The notes under the pieces: generated by a model
Databases searched by the model: none
What the model was told of the DNA's origin: nothing
What the model saw: only the letters and a program-made list of their open reading frames with translations
DNA from: CADEDH01 sp039201605
GTDB lineage: Bacteria > Actinomycetota > Acidimicrobiia > Acidimicrobiales > SZUA-35
Length of the DNA: 64,000 nt
Assembly (NCBI GenBank): GCA_039201605.1
Contig: JBCCRO010000005.1
Location: forward strand, 1 to 64,000
Reading direction: 5' to 3'
Shown: positions 15,881-23,917 of the stretch, piece after piece
Layout: each line of letters starts with the position of its first letter
How positions within the stretch are numbered: position 1 is the stretch's first letter
Made by a program: the position numbers and the translations under genes

Positions 15881-16594
15881 GTGGCGAAGCGGCACCAGGA
15901 TCGGCCCCGGGTTCGCCGTCCGGGCGCCGGCCGCCCCCGCAATCGCGCCCGGCGGACCGAGGGGCCGGTCGCCGACGAGATCATCGGCGCAGCCGCCCGC
16001 CTCTTCGCCCGCCAGGGTGTGGCCGCCACAACGATGGCCGACATCGCGTCGGAGGTCGGGCTGGGCGTTTCGTCCCTCTACTACTACTTCCGCAACAAGA
16101 ACGCCGTGCTCGAACGGATCGTGGAGGACGTCAATCAGATCCCGCTGGAGATCCTGCGGGACGTGCGAGACACCTTCCCGTCCGTCGATCTCCAACTCCA
16201 CGCCTTCATCCGTCGAGACGCGGAGGCACTGTGCGACTTTCCCTTCGACATCAACGAGATCCACCGTCTGGCCGGCAGTGAACCCGACACCTTCGAGCGG
16301 TACTGGACCGACCGTCAACTGCTGCTCCGAGGGGTGACCGGCCTCATCGAGGCGGGCATCGGCGACGGTACCTTCATCGAGGTCGATCCGCAGATGACGG
16401 CACTGACGGTGCTGGCCAACGACGAGGCGTTGCAGAACTGGTTCCGACCCCCGGCCAGTGTCGTTCGGGCGTCCGCCAGCGATGTCGACGCGGCCGATGC
16501 CGGCACCTTCCTCGCCGACCTGACGGTGCGAGGACTGCTGTCCGATCCGTCCCGTCTCGGCGAGATCCGCCGACGCACGGACCCGGCCACCTGA
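15881..16594 (+). CDS. TetR family transcriptional regulator
   Basis: This 237-residue regulator starts with a basic Arg-rich extension of about 30 residues, then the TetR helix-turn-helix (DEIIGAAARLFARQGVAATT, then MADIASEVGLGVSSLYYYFRNKN) at about residues 31-80. A long ligand-binding all-helical domain follows. The start is GTG 15881. It lies 123 bp upstream of, and in the same direction as, the ABC importer operon at 16718. A perfect 15-bp palindrome lies between them, so it is the likely repressor of that operon. The ligand is unknown but may be the imported nitrogen compound. Confidence 0.88.
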   Translation: MAKRHQDRPRVRRPGAGRPRNRARRTEGPVADEIIGAAARLFARQGVAATTMADIASEVGLGVSSLYYYFRNKNAVLERIVEDVNQIPLEILRDVRDTFPSVDLQLHAFIRRDAEALCDFPFDINEIHRLAGSEPDTFERYWTDRQLLLRGVTGLIEAGIGDGTFIEVDPQMTALTVLANDEALQNWFRPPASVVRASASDVDAADAGTFLADLTVRGLLSDPSRLGEIRRRTDPAT

Positions 16595-16644
16595 AGGTTC
16601 GGTGGCTACAGATTCGCCACAGAGGACGGACCCGCCCGCTTATT

Positions 16645-16659
16645 TCGAATGACATTCGA
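16645..16659. promoter_or_regulatory. Probable TetR operator before the importer operon
   Basis: TCGAATG-A-CATTCGA is a perfect 15-bp dyad. It lies 18 bp upstream of the TAGGTT -10 box at 16677, overlapping the -35 region, and 50 bp after the TetR gene ends. Confidence 0.65.
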
Positions 16660-16676
16660 TGGAAACGCGCCCTCCG

Positions 16677-16682
16677 TAGGTT
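16677..16682 (+). promoter_or_regulatory. -10 box of the importer/carboxylase operon
   Basis: TAGGTT lies 35 nt before ATG 16718. A GGGGAGG ribosome site stands 12 nt or so before that ATG, so this transcript is leadered. No guanidine (ykkC) riboswitch consensus was recognised in the short leader. Confidence 0.5.
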
Positions 16683-16717
16683 GATGCCCATTCACCGACG
16701 GGGAGGCATCTTTCACC

Positions 16718-17851
16718 ATGGCCACTGCACGCTTACGACTACTGGCGATCCTCGTTGCGCTCCTCCTGCTCGCAGCGGCCTGTGGTTCGGACGACGAGAG
16801 CGCGGACGAGACCGAGACCGACGATGCCGCCGCCACGGACGAGGGCACCGAGGACGACACCGAGGCCGATGAGGCGGATGAGGCCGATGCGGCCGACGAC
16901 GAGGCCGAGTCCGCCGACGAGTCGGCGCCGGCTGAGGTCGACTCGATCACCGTCGGGTACTCGGCCTGGCCGGGCTGGTTTCCGTTGGCCGTGACCGAAC
17001 AGGCGGGCATCTTCGAGGAGGTCGGCCTCGACGTCGAGCTGATCTTCTTCGCCGACTACCTCGCCAGCATCGACGCGATGGCCGTCGGTGAGCTCGACTT
17101 CGTCACCCAGACCCTCAACGACACCATGGCCAGCGTCGCCTTCGGCGACGAGCAGGTGATCGTGGTGGTCAACGACAACTCCACGGGCAACGACAAGATC
17201 ATCTGCGACGGCTCGATCTCCTCCATCGAGGAGCTCGCAGGCAAGACGATCGCCGCCGAGGCCGGCGTCGTCGACCACTTCCTCCTGGTGCAGGGCCTCG
17301 AGTCGGTCGGCCTGACCGAGGACGACATCGACTTCCGCGGCGTCCTGACCGACGCCGCAGCGGCCGGCTTCGCCGCCGGCGAGTTCGACTGCGTCGGTGT
17401 GTTCGCGCCGTTCTGGCTCACTGCCCTCGAACGGGAAGGCTCGGCCGAACTGTTCAGCTCCGCCGACTTCCCCGGCCTGATCCCCGATCACATCGTGGCC
17501 ACTCGGGAGATCGTCGACGACAACCCGGACGCGGTCCAGAAACTGGTCGACGCCTGGTATCTCACCCTCCAGTACCTGGAGGAGAACCCGGACGAGTCGC
17601 TGGAGATCATGGCCGAGGTCGCCGACACCTCCGTCGAGGACTACAACCTCTTCGCCGACGGCACCACCTTGTTCTCAGCCGAGGAGGCGCTCGCCGCCTT
17701 CGGCGACGGTGATGACACCAGCTCGCTGCTGTTCACGGCCGAACTGATAAACCCCTTCCTCGTCGATTCGGGGTTCACCGAGAGCGAGGCGCCGATCGAG
17801 GGACTGTTCGACGGCAGCTTCACCGAGGATTGGGTCAACCGGAACGGTTGA
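16718..17851 (+). CDS. NitT/TauT-type ABC transporter substrate-binding lipoprotein
   Basis: This 377-residue solute receptor has a signal peptide and lipobox LLLAAACG (Cys near residue 22). An acidic linker of about 45 residues precedes the SsuA/THI5-like periplasmic-binding domain. The domain begins ITVGYSAWPGWFPLAVTEQA and contains GELDFVTQTLNDTMASVAFG, both typical of nitrate/taurine/aliphatic-sulfonate receptors. It is the first gene of a plus-strand operon with permease, ATPase, two urea-carboxylase-associated proteins and a carboxylase-core protein. The ligand is probably a small nitrogen compound such as urea, guanidine or a derivative; this is inferred from those downstream genes. 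Confidence 0.9.
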   Translation: MATARLRLLAILVALLLLAAACGSDDESADETETDDAAATDEGTEDDTEADEADEADAADDEAESADESAPAEVDSITVGYSAWPGWFPLAVTEQAGIFEEVGLDVELIFFADYLASIDAMAVGELDFVTQTLNDTMASVAFGDEQVIVVVNDNSTGNDKIICDGSISSIEELAGKTIAAEAGVVDHFLLVQGLESVGLTEDDIDFRGVLTDAAAAGFAAGEFDCVGVFAPFWLTALEREGSAELFSSADFPGLIPDHIVATREIVDDNPDAVQKLVDAWYLTLQYLEENPDESLEIMAEVADTSVEDYNLFADGTTLFSAEEALAAFGDGDDTSSLLFTAELINPFLVDSGFTESEAPIEGLFDGSFTEDWVNRNG

Positions 17852-17882
17852 CCCGCCCAGGGCCCCCGATCGAGCAACGGCG

Positions 17883-18731
17883 ATGACGACGACCGCTCAG
17901 CCACCCCCCTCCGGGCCTGCTCCGGCCGGCGTCCGAGGCCACCGACAGGGCCATCTCCTTCGGGTGCGGGGCCCGATCCCCGATGGGTTGCGGTGGGCGG
18001 CCGTCATCGCCGGCATCGCCACGATCGTCGGTCTGTGGGTGCTGACTTCGACGGTGTGGGCCAGCGACGGGTTCGCCGTTCCCACCATCGGCGCAACCTG
18101 GGCCGCACTGGTGGAGATGTGGGAGGAGGGCGAGCTGTGGCTCGACTTCACCGCCAGTCTCGAGCGAGTGGTCATCGGCTACGGCATCAGCGTGGTCATC
18201 GGGGTCACCCTCGGGGTGCTGATCGGAAGCATGGCCTCCGTCGAGTCGTTTTTCGAGCCTCAGTTGGGCTTCCTGCGTTACATCCCGGCCAGCGCGCTCA
18301 CACCCCTGTTCCTGATCTGGCTCGGTATCGACGAGGCCCCGAAGATCGCCCTGATAATCGTGGGTACGGTGTTCTACAACATCCTGATGACGGCGGATGT
18401 GGCCAGGGCGGTGCCGAGCGAACTGATCAATGCCGCCTACACCCTGGGCGCCGGTCGGCTCACGGTTCTACGTCGGGTGATCCTTCCCCACTCGTGGCCC
18501 GGCATCATCGATGTGGCCCGGATCAACCTCGCCGCCGCCTGGCTCATGCTGGTGGTGGCCGAACTACTGGCGGCACAGGAGGGTCTGGCGTTCCGCATCA
18601 TCCGGGCCCAGCGGTTCCGACGGGTCGACCGCATGTTCGCCCTGCTGCTCGTGATCGGACTCCTCGGCATCGCCTTCGACATGGCGCTGCGCCATCTCCG
18701 CAATCGAAGCGCCCGCTGGGCGGTGGACTGA
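17883..18731 (+). CDS. NitT/TauT-type ABC transporter permease
   Basis: This 282-residue inner-membrane permease (BPD_transp_1) has a Pro/Gly-rich cytoplasmic N-terminus of about 40 residues and six membrane helices. The EAA-type loop reads AYTLGAGRLTVLRRVILPHS before IIDVARINLAAAWLMLVVAE, as in SsuC/TauC. The start ATG 17883 is 31 nt after the receptor stop. It forms the membrane channel with the ATPase at 18736. Confidence 0.92.
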   Translation: MTTTAQPPPSGPAPAGVRGHRQGHLLRVRGPIPDGLRWAAVIAGIATIVGLWVLTSTVWASDGFAVPTIGATWAALVEMWEEGELWLDFTASLERVVIGYGISVVIGVTLGVLIGSMASVESFFEPQLGFLRYIPASALTPLFLIWLGIDEAPKIALIIVGTVFYNILMTADVARAVPSELINAAYTLGAGRLTVLRRVILPHSWPGIIDVARINLAAAWLMLVVAELLAAQEGLAFRIIRAQRFRRVDRMFALLLVIGLLGIAFDMALRHLRNRSARWAVD

Positions 18732-18735
18732 CCCG

Positions 18736-19602
18736 GTGCGATCGATGACGTCCTCCTCCGACGGAGCCGACCAGTCCGGCGACGAGACCCCGACGGCGCC
18801 GTCGGCGACCGACGCCACCGGGCCCATGACCAGGCCCGGCGTGGCCGTGCGCGGAGTCTCGAAGACGTTCCGGGCCGGCCGGCAGACCATCCCCGCCATC
18901 GACGGTGTCGACCTCGACGTCGGCGCCGGCGAGTTGGTGTGCATCGTCGGCGCATCGGGTTGCGGCAAGTCGACGCTGCTCAACATCATCGGCGGCCTGG
19001 AAGAGCCGACGGCGGGATCGGTCACCGTGGGCGGCGACACCGTCGTCGGTCCCGGACCGGACCGGGGCATGGTGTTCCAGGCCTACTCGCTGTTCCCGTG
19101 GAAGTCGGTGGCGTCGAACGTGGGCTTCGGGCTGGAACTGGCCGGCATCCCGAGAGCGGAGCGAAACCGGCGGGTGACGGACCTGCTGAGCATCGTCGAT
19201 CTGTCGGCCTACGCCGACCGAAAGCCCAAGGAGTTGTCGGGCGGTATGCGCCAGCGGGTGGCGATCGCCCGAGCTCTCGCCCCCGAACCCGACGTGCTGC
19301 TCCTCGACGAGCCCTTCGGAGCGCTCGATGCCCAGACGACGCGGGCCATGCACGATTTCCTGCTCACCGTATGGCAGCGCACGACGGCCACGGTGCTGAT
19401 GGTGACCCACGATGTGGCCGAAGCCGTCTACCTCGCCCAGCGCATCTACGTCATGACCCCCAACCCGGGGCGGGTCGCCGAGATCATCGAGGTGCCCTTC
19501 GGACCCGCCCGAGGCCCGATGACCAAACGAGACCCCCGCTTCCTCGATCTCGTCGACGAGATCGAGGAGTTGCTCCTCAGCACCGGAACGAGCTCTCGAT
19601 GA
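18736..19602 (+). CDS. NitT/TauT-type ABC transporter ATP-binding protein
   Basis: This 288-residue ATPase of the SsuB/TauB type has about 35 disordered N-terminal residues, Walker A GASGCGKST, Q-loop MVFQAYSLFPW, signature LSGGMRQRVAIARAL and Walker B VLLLDEPFGALD, with the switch histidine in MVTHDVAEAV. A GTG at 18736 begins the frame; an ATG at 18745 is equally possible. Its stop overlaps the start of the next gene (ATGA at 19599), showing that importer and enzyme genes form one operon. Confidence 0.93.
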   Translation: MRSMTSSSDGADQSGDETPTAPSATDATGPMTRPGVAVRGVSKTFRAGRQTIPAIDGVDLDVGAGELVCIVGASGCGKSTLLNIIGGLEEPTAGSVTVGGDTVVGPGPDRGMVFQAYSLFPWKSVASNVGFGLELAGIPRAERNRRVTDLLSIVDLSAYADRKPKELSGGMRQRVAIARALAPEPDVLLLDEPFGALDAQTTRAMHDFLLTVWQRTTATVLMVTHDVAEAVYLAQRIYVMTPNPGRVAEIIEVPFGPARGPMTKRDPRFLDLVDEIEELLLSTGTSSR

Positions 19603-20480
19603 CCGACTCTCCAGCCGCTCAAGGCCTTGCGCCGTCGCTCAAGCCCACCCCCGACGGGAGCACGGCGACGACAGCGGCCGCCCGGGAGCACGCCCGGGCC
19701 ATGGAGGGGACCGTCGTCGCCACCATGCCGACGGTTCCTCCGGCCACGGCCGCCGCCATCCCCGACGGCGTACCCCCCGCCGACGTGCTGTGGGACGAGA
19801 CGGTGGCCGGTGGTGGCTACACATCACTGGCGGTCGCTGCCGGCACCCACGTCCGACTGGTCGACATCGAGGGCGACGCCTGCGCCGGCCTCCTCCTCCA
19901 CCGCCACGATCATCCCAGTGAGCGGCTCAACGTGGCCGACACCGTCAAGGTGCAGTGGCAGGCCTACCTCCACGAAGGCCAGCTGCTGCTGTCGGACATG
20001 GGACGGGTGCTGGCGGCGATCGTCGGCGACGGCTCCGGCCTCCACGACACCATCTGCGGCACGACCAACATCGCCGCCAACGACGGCCGCTACGGCGACG
20101 GATCGATCTCGGGGCCCGCCCCCAACGGTCGTGACCTCTTCGCCCTTGCGTTGACCAAGCACGGCAGGACGCGCCGAGAGGTGGCCCCGTGCATCAACCT
20201 GTTCAAGGGCACGCGGGTCGAGCCCGACGGTGCGATCAGACTGCTGCACGACTCCCCCGCAGGGGCCGAGGTCGTCCTTCGTTGCGAACTCGACGTGCTG
20301 GTGACGGTGGTCAACGTTCCGCACCCCCTCGACGACCGCGTCGACTACACGGTGTCGCCCCTGCGGGTGACGGCGTGGCGGGGCCAGCCGGCGACCGAGG
20401 AGGACCCGGTCCGCCTGGCAACGCCGGAGGGACGGCGCGCCTACCAGAACGCCGAGATCGCCCGCGGGTTGCTGGCATGA
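19599..20480 (+). CDS. Urea carboxylase-associated protein UAAP1-like (DUF1989; CgdA-type)
   Basis: This 293-residue DUF1989 protein corresponds to urea amidolyase-associated protein 1. Diagnostic stretches are VLWDETVAGGGYTSLAVAAG, HPSERLNVADTVKVQWQAYL, LLSDMGRVLAAIVGD and LHDTICGTTN (metal-ligand Cys/His candidates), then EVAPCINLFKG. Proteins of this pair were shown in guanidine-degrading bacteria to be the subunits of carboxyguanidine deiminase (CgdAB), converting carboxyguanidine to allophanate. Whether this one has that activity is inferred. The N-terminal 55 residues are low-complexity. Its start overlaps the ATPase stop and its stop overlaps the next gene, both by ATGA. Confidence 0.88.
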   Translation: MTDSPAAQGLAPSLKPTPDGSTATTAAAREHARAMEGTVVATMPTVPPATAAAIPDGVPPADVLWDETVAGGGYTSLAVAAGTHVRLVDIEGDACAGLLLHRHDHPSERLNVADTVKVQWQAYLHEGQLLLSDMGRVLAAIVGDGSGLHDTICGTTNIAANDGRYGDGSISGPAPNGRDLFALALTKHGRTRREVAPCINLFKGTRVEPDGAIRLLHDSPAGAEVVLRCELDVLVTVVNVPHPLDDRVDYTVSPLRVTAWRGQPATEEDPVRLATPEGRRAYQNAEIARGLLA

Positions 20481-21076
20481 GGGACGAACACGTTCCGGCC
20501 CGGGCCCCGTGGTCGGCGTTGGTCACCGCGGGCCAGTCGATGACGATCATCGACCTCGAGGGCAATCAGGCCGTCGACTGTCTGCTGTATGTGGCCGACG
20601 ACCCAACCGAGCGCTACAGCGCCCCCGACACGATGGTGGCCCAGCGCAACGTGTTCCTGACCGCCGGTTCGATCCTGCGTACGACCGAGGGGCGGGCGCT
20701 CATGACGATCATGGCCAGCGGCTGCGATCGCCACGACACCCTGGGCGGTGCCTGCTCGAAAGAGTCGAACACCCTCCGCTACGGCCACCACACCTTCCAT
20801 CAGCACGCCTGCGTGGAGAACTTCGTACACGAGCACGCCAAGTGGGGTCTCGACAAGCGCGACATGCAGTCCAACATCAACTGGTTCATGAACGTGCCCG
20901 TCGACCCGGACGGCAGCCTGGGCATCGTCGACGGCATCTCGGCTCCCGGTCTATCGGTGACGCTGCGGGCCGAGCTCGACACGATCGTCGTCATCAGCAA
21001 CTGCCCGCAGATCAACAACCCGTGCAATGGATTCTCCCCCTCGCCGGTGCGGATCGTGATCACCGACGGAGACTGA
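20477..21076 (+). CDS. Urea carboxylase-associated protein UAAP2-like (DUF1989; CgdB-type)
   Basis: This 199-residue DUF1989 protein is the usual partner of UAAP1. It shows IIDLEGNQAVDCLLYVADDP, ERYSAPDTMVAQRNVFLTAG, CDRHDTLGGACSKESNTLRY, GHHTFHQHACVENFVHEHAK and the C-terminal VVISNCPQINNPCNGFSPSP. The Cys/His clusters probably form the metal site. With UAAP1 it would form a heteromeric carboxyguanidine-deiminase-like enzyme. ATG 20477 overlaps the UAAP1 stop, and its TGA overlaps the next ATG by one base (TGATG). Confidence 0.9.
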   Translation: MRDEHVPARAPWSALVTAGQSMTIIDLEGNQAVDCLLYVADDPTERYSAPDTMVAQRNVFLTAGSILRTTEGRALMTIMASGCDRHDTLGGACSKESNTLRYGHHTFHQHACVENFVHEHAKWGLDKRDMQSNINWFMNVPVDPDGSLGIVDGISAPGLSVTLRAELDTIVVISNCPQINNPCNGFSPSPVRIVITDGD

Positions 21077-23082
21077 TGACCGCACCCGTCATCGTCGTCG
21101 AACAACCCGGACTGCTCACGACGGTCCAGGACGTCGACGGCCGCCTCGGCTACTGGATGATCGGGGTCCCCCCGAGCGGCGCCATGGACGACCTGAGCCT
21201 GGCCCTGGTCAACCGGATCGTGGGCAACAGCCGGCAGGCGGCCGGTCTGGAGATGACGGCGCTCGGGGCCACGCTCCGCTTCGAGGCAGACGCCGTGATC
21301 GCCCTCGGTGGGGCCGAGATGGCGGCGACCGTCGACGGCCGTCCGGTCCCGCACTGGGAGCCGCTGCCTGTGACGGCGGGCGCCGTGCTCTCGCTCGGTC
21401 GGATCGCCGGCTCCGGTCTGCGCACCTACCTGGCGGTGGGGGGCGGGATCGACGTGCCCGAGGTGCTGGAGAGCAGGGCGACCTTCACCCTCGGTCGCTT
21501 CGGCGGCCACCAGGGCCGGGAACTGGCGGTCGACGATCGGCTCCCGATCGGCACGCCCGGACTGGCCGACAACGGCGATGCCGCCCCGTTCGGGCTGCAC
21601 CCGCTGGCGCGCCCCGCCCTCACCGACGACTGGTCGATCGCGGTCACCGAGGGCCCGCTGGGAGCACCCGAGTACTTCACCGAGGACGGCGTGGCCGAGC
21701 TGCTCGCCGCGGTCTGGACCGTCCAGTCCCACGCCTCCCGCACCGGTGTCCGCCTCTCGGGTCCCACGCCCCGGTGGGCTCGCGTCGACGGCGGCGAGGC
21801 GGGTCTGCATCCGTCCAACATCCACGACAACGGCTACGCCTTCGGCACCGTCGACTTCACCGGCGACACGCCCGTCATACTCGGACCCGACGGGCCGAGC
21901 CTCGGCGGTTTCACCTGCCCCTTCACCGTGGTGGCGGCCGAGCGGTGGAAGCTCGGGCAGCTGGCACCGGGCGACACCGTCCGGTTCCGTTTGGTCGACC
22001 TCGCCGGCGCGGCCGAGGTCCGGGCCCATAGGGCTCGGACCATCGCTCTCCGACGGGAATCGACCCCCCGCCCCACGCCTCGAACGGTGAGGCCGGACGA
22101 TGGCGGTGTCCTGGGCCGGATCGACGCCGGTGCCCATCCCGAGGTGGTCTTTCGTCGGGCCGGTGACGAGTTTCTGCTCGTCGAGCTGGGCGACATGACG
22201 CTCGACCTCCGGTTGCGGGCCTCCGTGCAGCTCCTCGAGCAGGCGCTGGCCGCCCGCTCCCTCGACGGCATCGTCGACGTGACCGCCGGCATCCGGTCGC
22301 TGCTCATCCACGTCGATCCGGTCCGCCTGCCCATCGTGAAACTGCTCGACGAGGTGACCGCCGCCGTCGAGGCGTCGCCCGATCCCGGTGCTCTGGTCAT
22401 CCCGAGCCGCGAGGTCCACCTGCCGCTGTCCTGGGAGGATCCTTCCACCCTCGAGGCGATCGAGCGCTACATGAACGTGGTGCGCGACGATGCCCCCTGG
22501 TGCCCCTCCAATCTCGAGTTCATCCGGCGGGTGAACGGCTTGGACTCGATCGACGACGTCCGCCGTGTCGTGTTCGACGCCCACTATCTCGTTTTGGGCC
22601 TCGGTGATGTGTACCTCGGCGCGCCGGTGGCCACACCGCTCGATCCTCGGCACCGCCTGGTGACCACGAAGTACAACCCGGCCCGGACCTGGACGCCGCA
22701 GAACGCCGTGGGCATCGGTGGCGCCTATCTCTGCATCTATGGCATGGAGGGACCCGGCGGCTACCAGTTCGTCGGCCGGACGGTGCCGGTGTGGTACCTC
22801 GACACACCGACGCCGGGTCCCGAGCCCGACACGCCGTGGCTGCTCCGCACCTTCGATCGGCTTCGTTTCCACCCGGTCTCCCACGAGGAGCTGACCGACC
22901 TCAGGGCTGACGCCGAGGCGGGCCGACTGGCGATCCGGATCGAGGACGGATCGTTCTCCCTCGCCGACCACGAGGACTGGCTTGCGACCGAGGCCGATGA
23001 GATCGCCGCCTTCCGCCGCCGTCAGCAGGCCGCGTTCGCCGCCGAACGCGAGGAGTGGAGACGGCTGGGTGAGCTCGCCTGA
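21076..23082 (+). CDS. Urea/guanidine carboxylase core (KipA/AHS2 + KipI/AHS1), no biotin domains
   Basis: This 668-residue protein matches the carboxyltransferase half of urea (guanidine) carboxylases. Residues 1 to about 300 are the AHS2/PxpC domain (LLTTVQDVDGRLGYWMIGVP, SGAMDDLSLALVNRIVGN, LRTYLAVGGGIDVPEVLESR). Residues from about 350 onward are the AHS1/PxpB domain (GIRSLLIHVDPVRLPIVKLL, then IGGAYLCIYGMEGPGGYQFV and GRTVPVW). Urea carboxylase is usually about 1200 residues, with an N-terminal biotin carboxylase and a C-terminal biotinyl domain; both are absent here, and the ends coincide with the domain borders. No allophanate hydrolase follows. It may borrow biotin subunits encoded elsewhere, or act as an ATP-dependent amidase like PxpBC. 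It is the last gene of the importer operon. Confidence 0.88.
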   Translation: MTAPVIVVEQPGLLTTVQDVDGRLGYWMIGVPPSGAMDDLSLALVNRIVGNSRQAAGLEMTALGATLRFEADAVIALGGAEMAATVDGRPVPHWEPLPVTAGAVLSLGRIAGSGLRTYLAVGGGIDVPEVLESRATFTLGRFGGHQGRELAVDDRLPIGTPGLADNGDAAPFGLHPLARPALTDDWSIAVTEGPLGAPEYFTEDGVAELLAAVWTVQSHASRTGVRLSGPTPRWARVDGGEAGLHPSNIHDNGYAFGTVDFTGDTPVILGPDGPSLGGFTCPFTVVAAERWKLGQLAPGDTVRFRLVDLAGAAEVRAHRARTIALRRESTPRPTPRTVRPDDGGVLGRIDAGAHPEVVFRRAGDEFLLVELGDMTLDLRLRASVQLLEQALAARSLDGIVDVTAGIRSLLIHVDPVRLPIVKLLDEVTAAVEASPDPGALVIPSREVHLPLSWEDPSTLEAIERYMNVVRDDAPWCPSNLEFIRRVNGLDSIDDVRRVVFDAHYLVLGLGDVYLGAPVATPLDPRHRLVTTKYNPARTWTPQNAVGIGGAYLCIYGMEGPGGYQFVGRTVPVWYLDTPTPGPEPDTPWLLRTFDRLRFHPVSHEELTDLRADAEAGRLAIRIEDGSFSLADHEDWLATEADEIAAFRRRQQAAFAAEREEWRRLGELA

Positions 23083-23164
23083 CCGGGGCCCCGGGGCGGC
23101 CATCCACGGTCGGGCCGGTACCGACTGCATCCGGCCCGATGCGGGGAATGGATATGCGAGTGAC

Positions 23165-23170
23165 TAGGTT
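23165..23170 (+). promoter_or_regulatory. -10 box of selenoprotein 2
   Basis: TAGGTT is followed by 9 nt and then GTG 23180, with no Shine-Dalgarno. It is identical in sequence to the -10 boxes at 16677, 26060 and 28736. Confidence 0.5.
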
Positions 23171-23179
23171 TCGGCCGTT

Positions 23180-23752
23180 GTGAGATCCTCACCCCGCTCA
23201 CTGATCGCCCTCCTGGTGGGGCTGTCGCTGGTCGCCGCCGCCTGCGGCGGCCAGTCCGACTCGGGAGCGGCGGCGTCGGGGGCCGCCACCGACGAGGCGG
23301 CGACCGAGGCGACCCCGTCGGGCTCGACCGCCGACGACGCGGCCGTGGCCGATACCGCGAGGCCGTTCTCCGGCACCCACGCCACCCTCGACGGCTCGAC
23401 GATCGACTTCGACCAGTTCGCCGGTCAGGACGTGGTGCTGTGGTTCTGGGCCCCCTGGTGACCGTTTTGACGTGCGGAAGCCCCCACGGTCGTGGAGGTG
23501 CAGCAAACCTACGGTGACCAGGTCACCTTCATCGGCATGCCCGGTCTGGCCGCCGTCGACTCGATGCAGGTCTTCGTCGAGGAGAACGAGGTCGAGGGGA
23601 TCCCCCATGTGCCCGACGCCAGCGGCGAACTCTGGGAGTCGTTCGACATCACCCAGCAGCGGACCTACATCTTCATCGACGACGACGGCTCGATGCGGGT
23701 CGGCGGCTACGGCCAGCTGGAGGCCGACGTCGAAGCCCTGATCGCCTCCTAG
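23180..23752 (+). CDS. Selenoprotein: TlpA-like lipoprotein with two TGA codons (UxxU)
   Basis: This 190-residue secreted thioredoxin-fold protein is read through two in-frame TGA codons, 23459-23461 and 23468-23470, as Sec94 and Sec97. It has a signal with lipobox VAAACG (GTG start), an Ala/Thr linker of about 45 residues, then the fold. LWFWAPWUPFURAEAP aligns residue by residue with the CPTC motif of TlpA/MPT53 proteins, so both redox cysteines are replaced. The frame is otherwise open to the TAG at 23750. A hairpin with a GGTC apical loop starts 10 nt after the second TGA. The cis-proline expected in the loop before the last strands is Arg161 (TQQRTYIFID), which is unusual. The motif could form a diselenide. 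It lies downstream of the carboxylase operon with its own promoter. Confidence 0.87.
23481..23498 (+). promoter_or_regulatory. SECIS-like hairpin of selenoprotein 2
   Basis: CCCCCAC (23481-23487) pairs with GTGGAGG (23492-23498), with one C-A mismatch, around the loop GGTC (23488-23491). The E. coli fdhF SECIS has the same apical GGUC. The loop begins 18 nt after the second TGA and 27 nt after the first, so one element could serve both. Folded by hand. Confidence 0.65.
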
Positions 23753-23886
23753 GATCCGCTTTCGCCCCCCTGGGCGGTCACCGGCCACTCGGCGACGGTG
23801 GGGTCGTGGGAGTCCGCCGCCCGTGCCCGAGGGAGTGCTCCGCTCCGACCACCGGCTCCGGCCGCTAGCGTGTCCGCTCGGAGGGA

Positions 23887-23903
23887 GGCCCGCCCGGCGG
23901 GCC
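23887..23903 (+). other. Hairpin in the kinase 5' leader
   Basis: GGCCCG-N5-CGGGCC lies just upstream of the GAGGAG ribosome site of the kinase gene. A -10-like TAGCGT (23866-23871) precedes it. It could modulate translation, or be incidental in this GC-rich DNA. Confidence 0.3.
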
Positions 23904-23917
23904 GGGTGAGGAGCAGC

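Noticed and set aside
16595..16717. Guanidine (ykkC) riboswitch before the importer/carboxylase operon
   Set aside because: The short leader shows no conserved riboswitch core; it contains a TetR-type dyad, a -10 box and a ribosome site instead.
20800..23130. 776-residue minus-strand ORF opposite the carboxylase core
   Set aside because: Antisense shadow; the plus strand encodes a clear AHS2-AHS1 protein.
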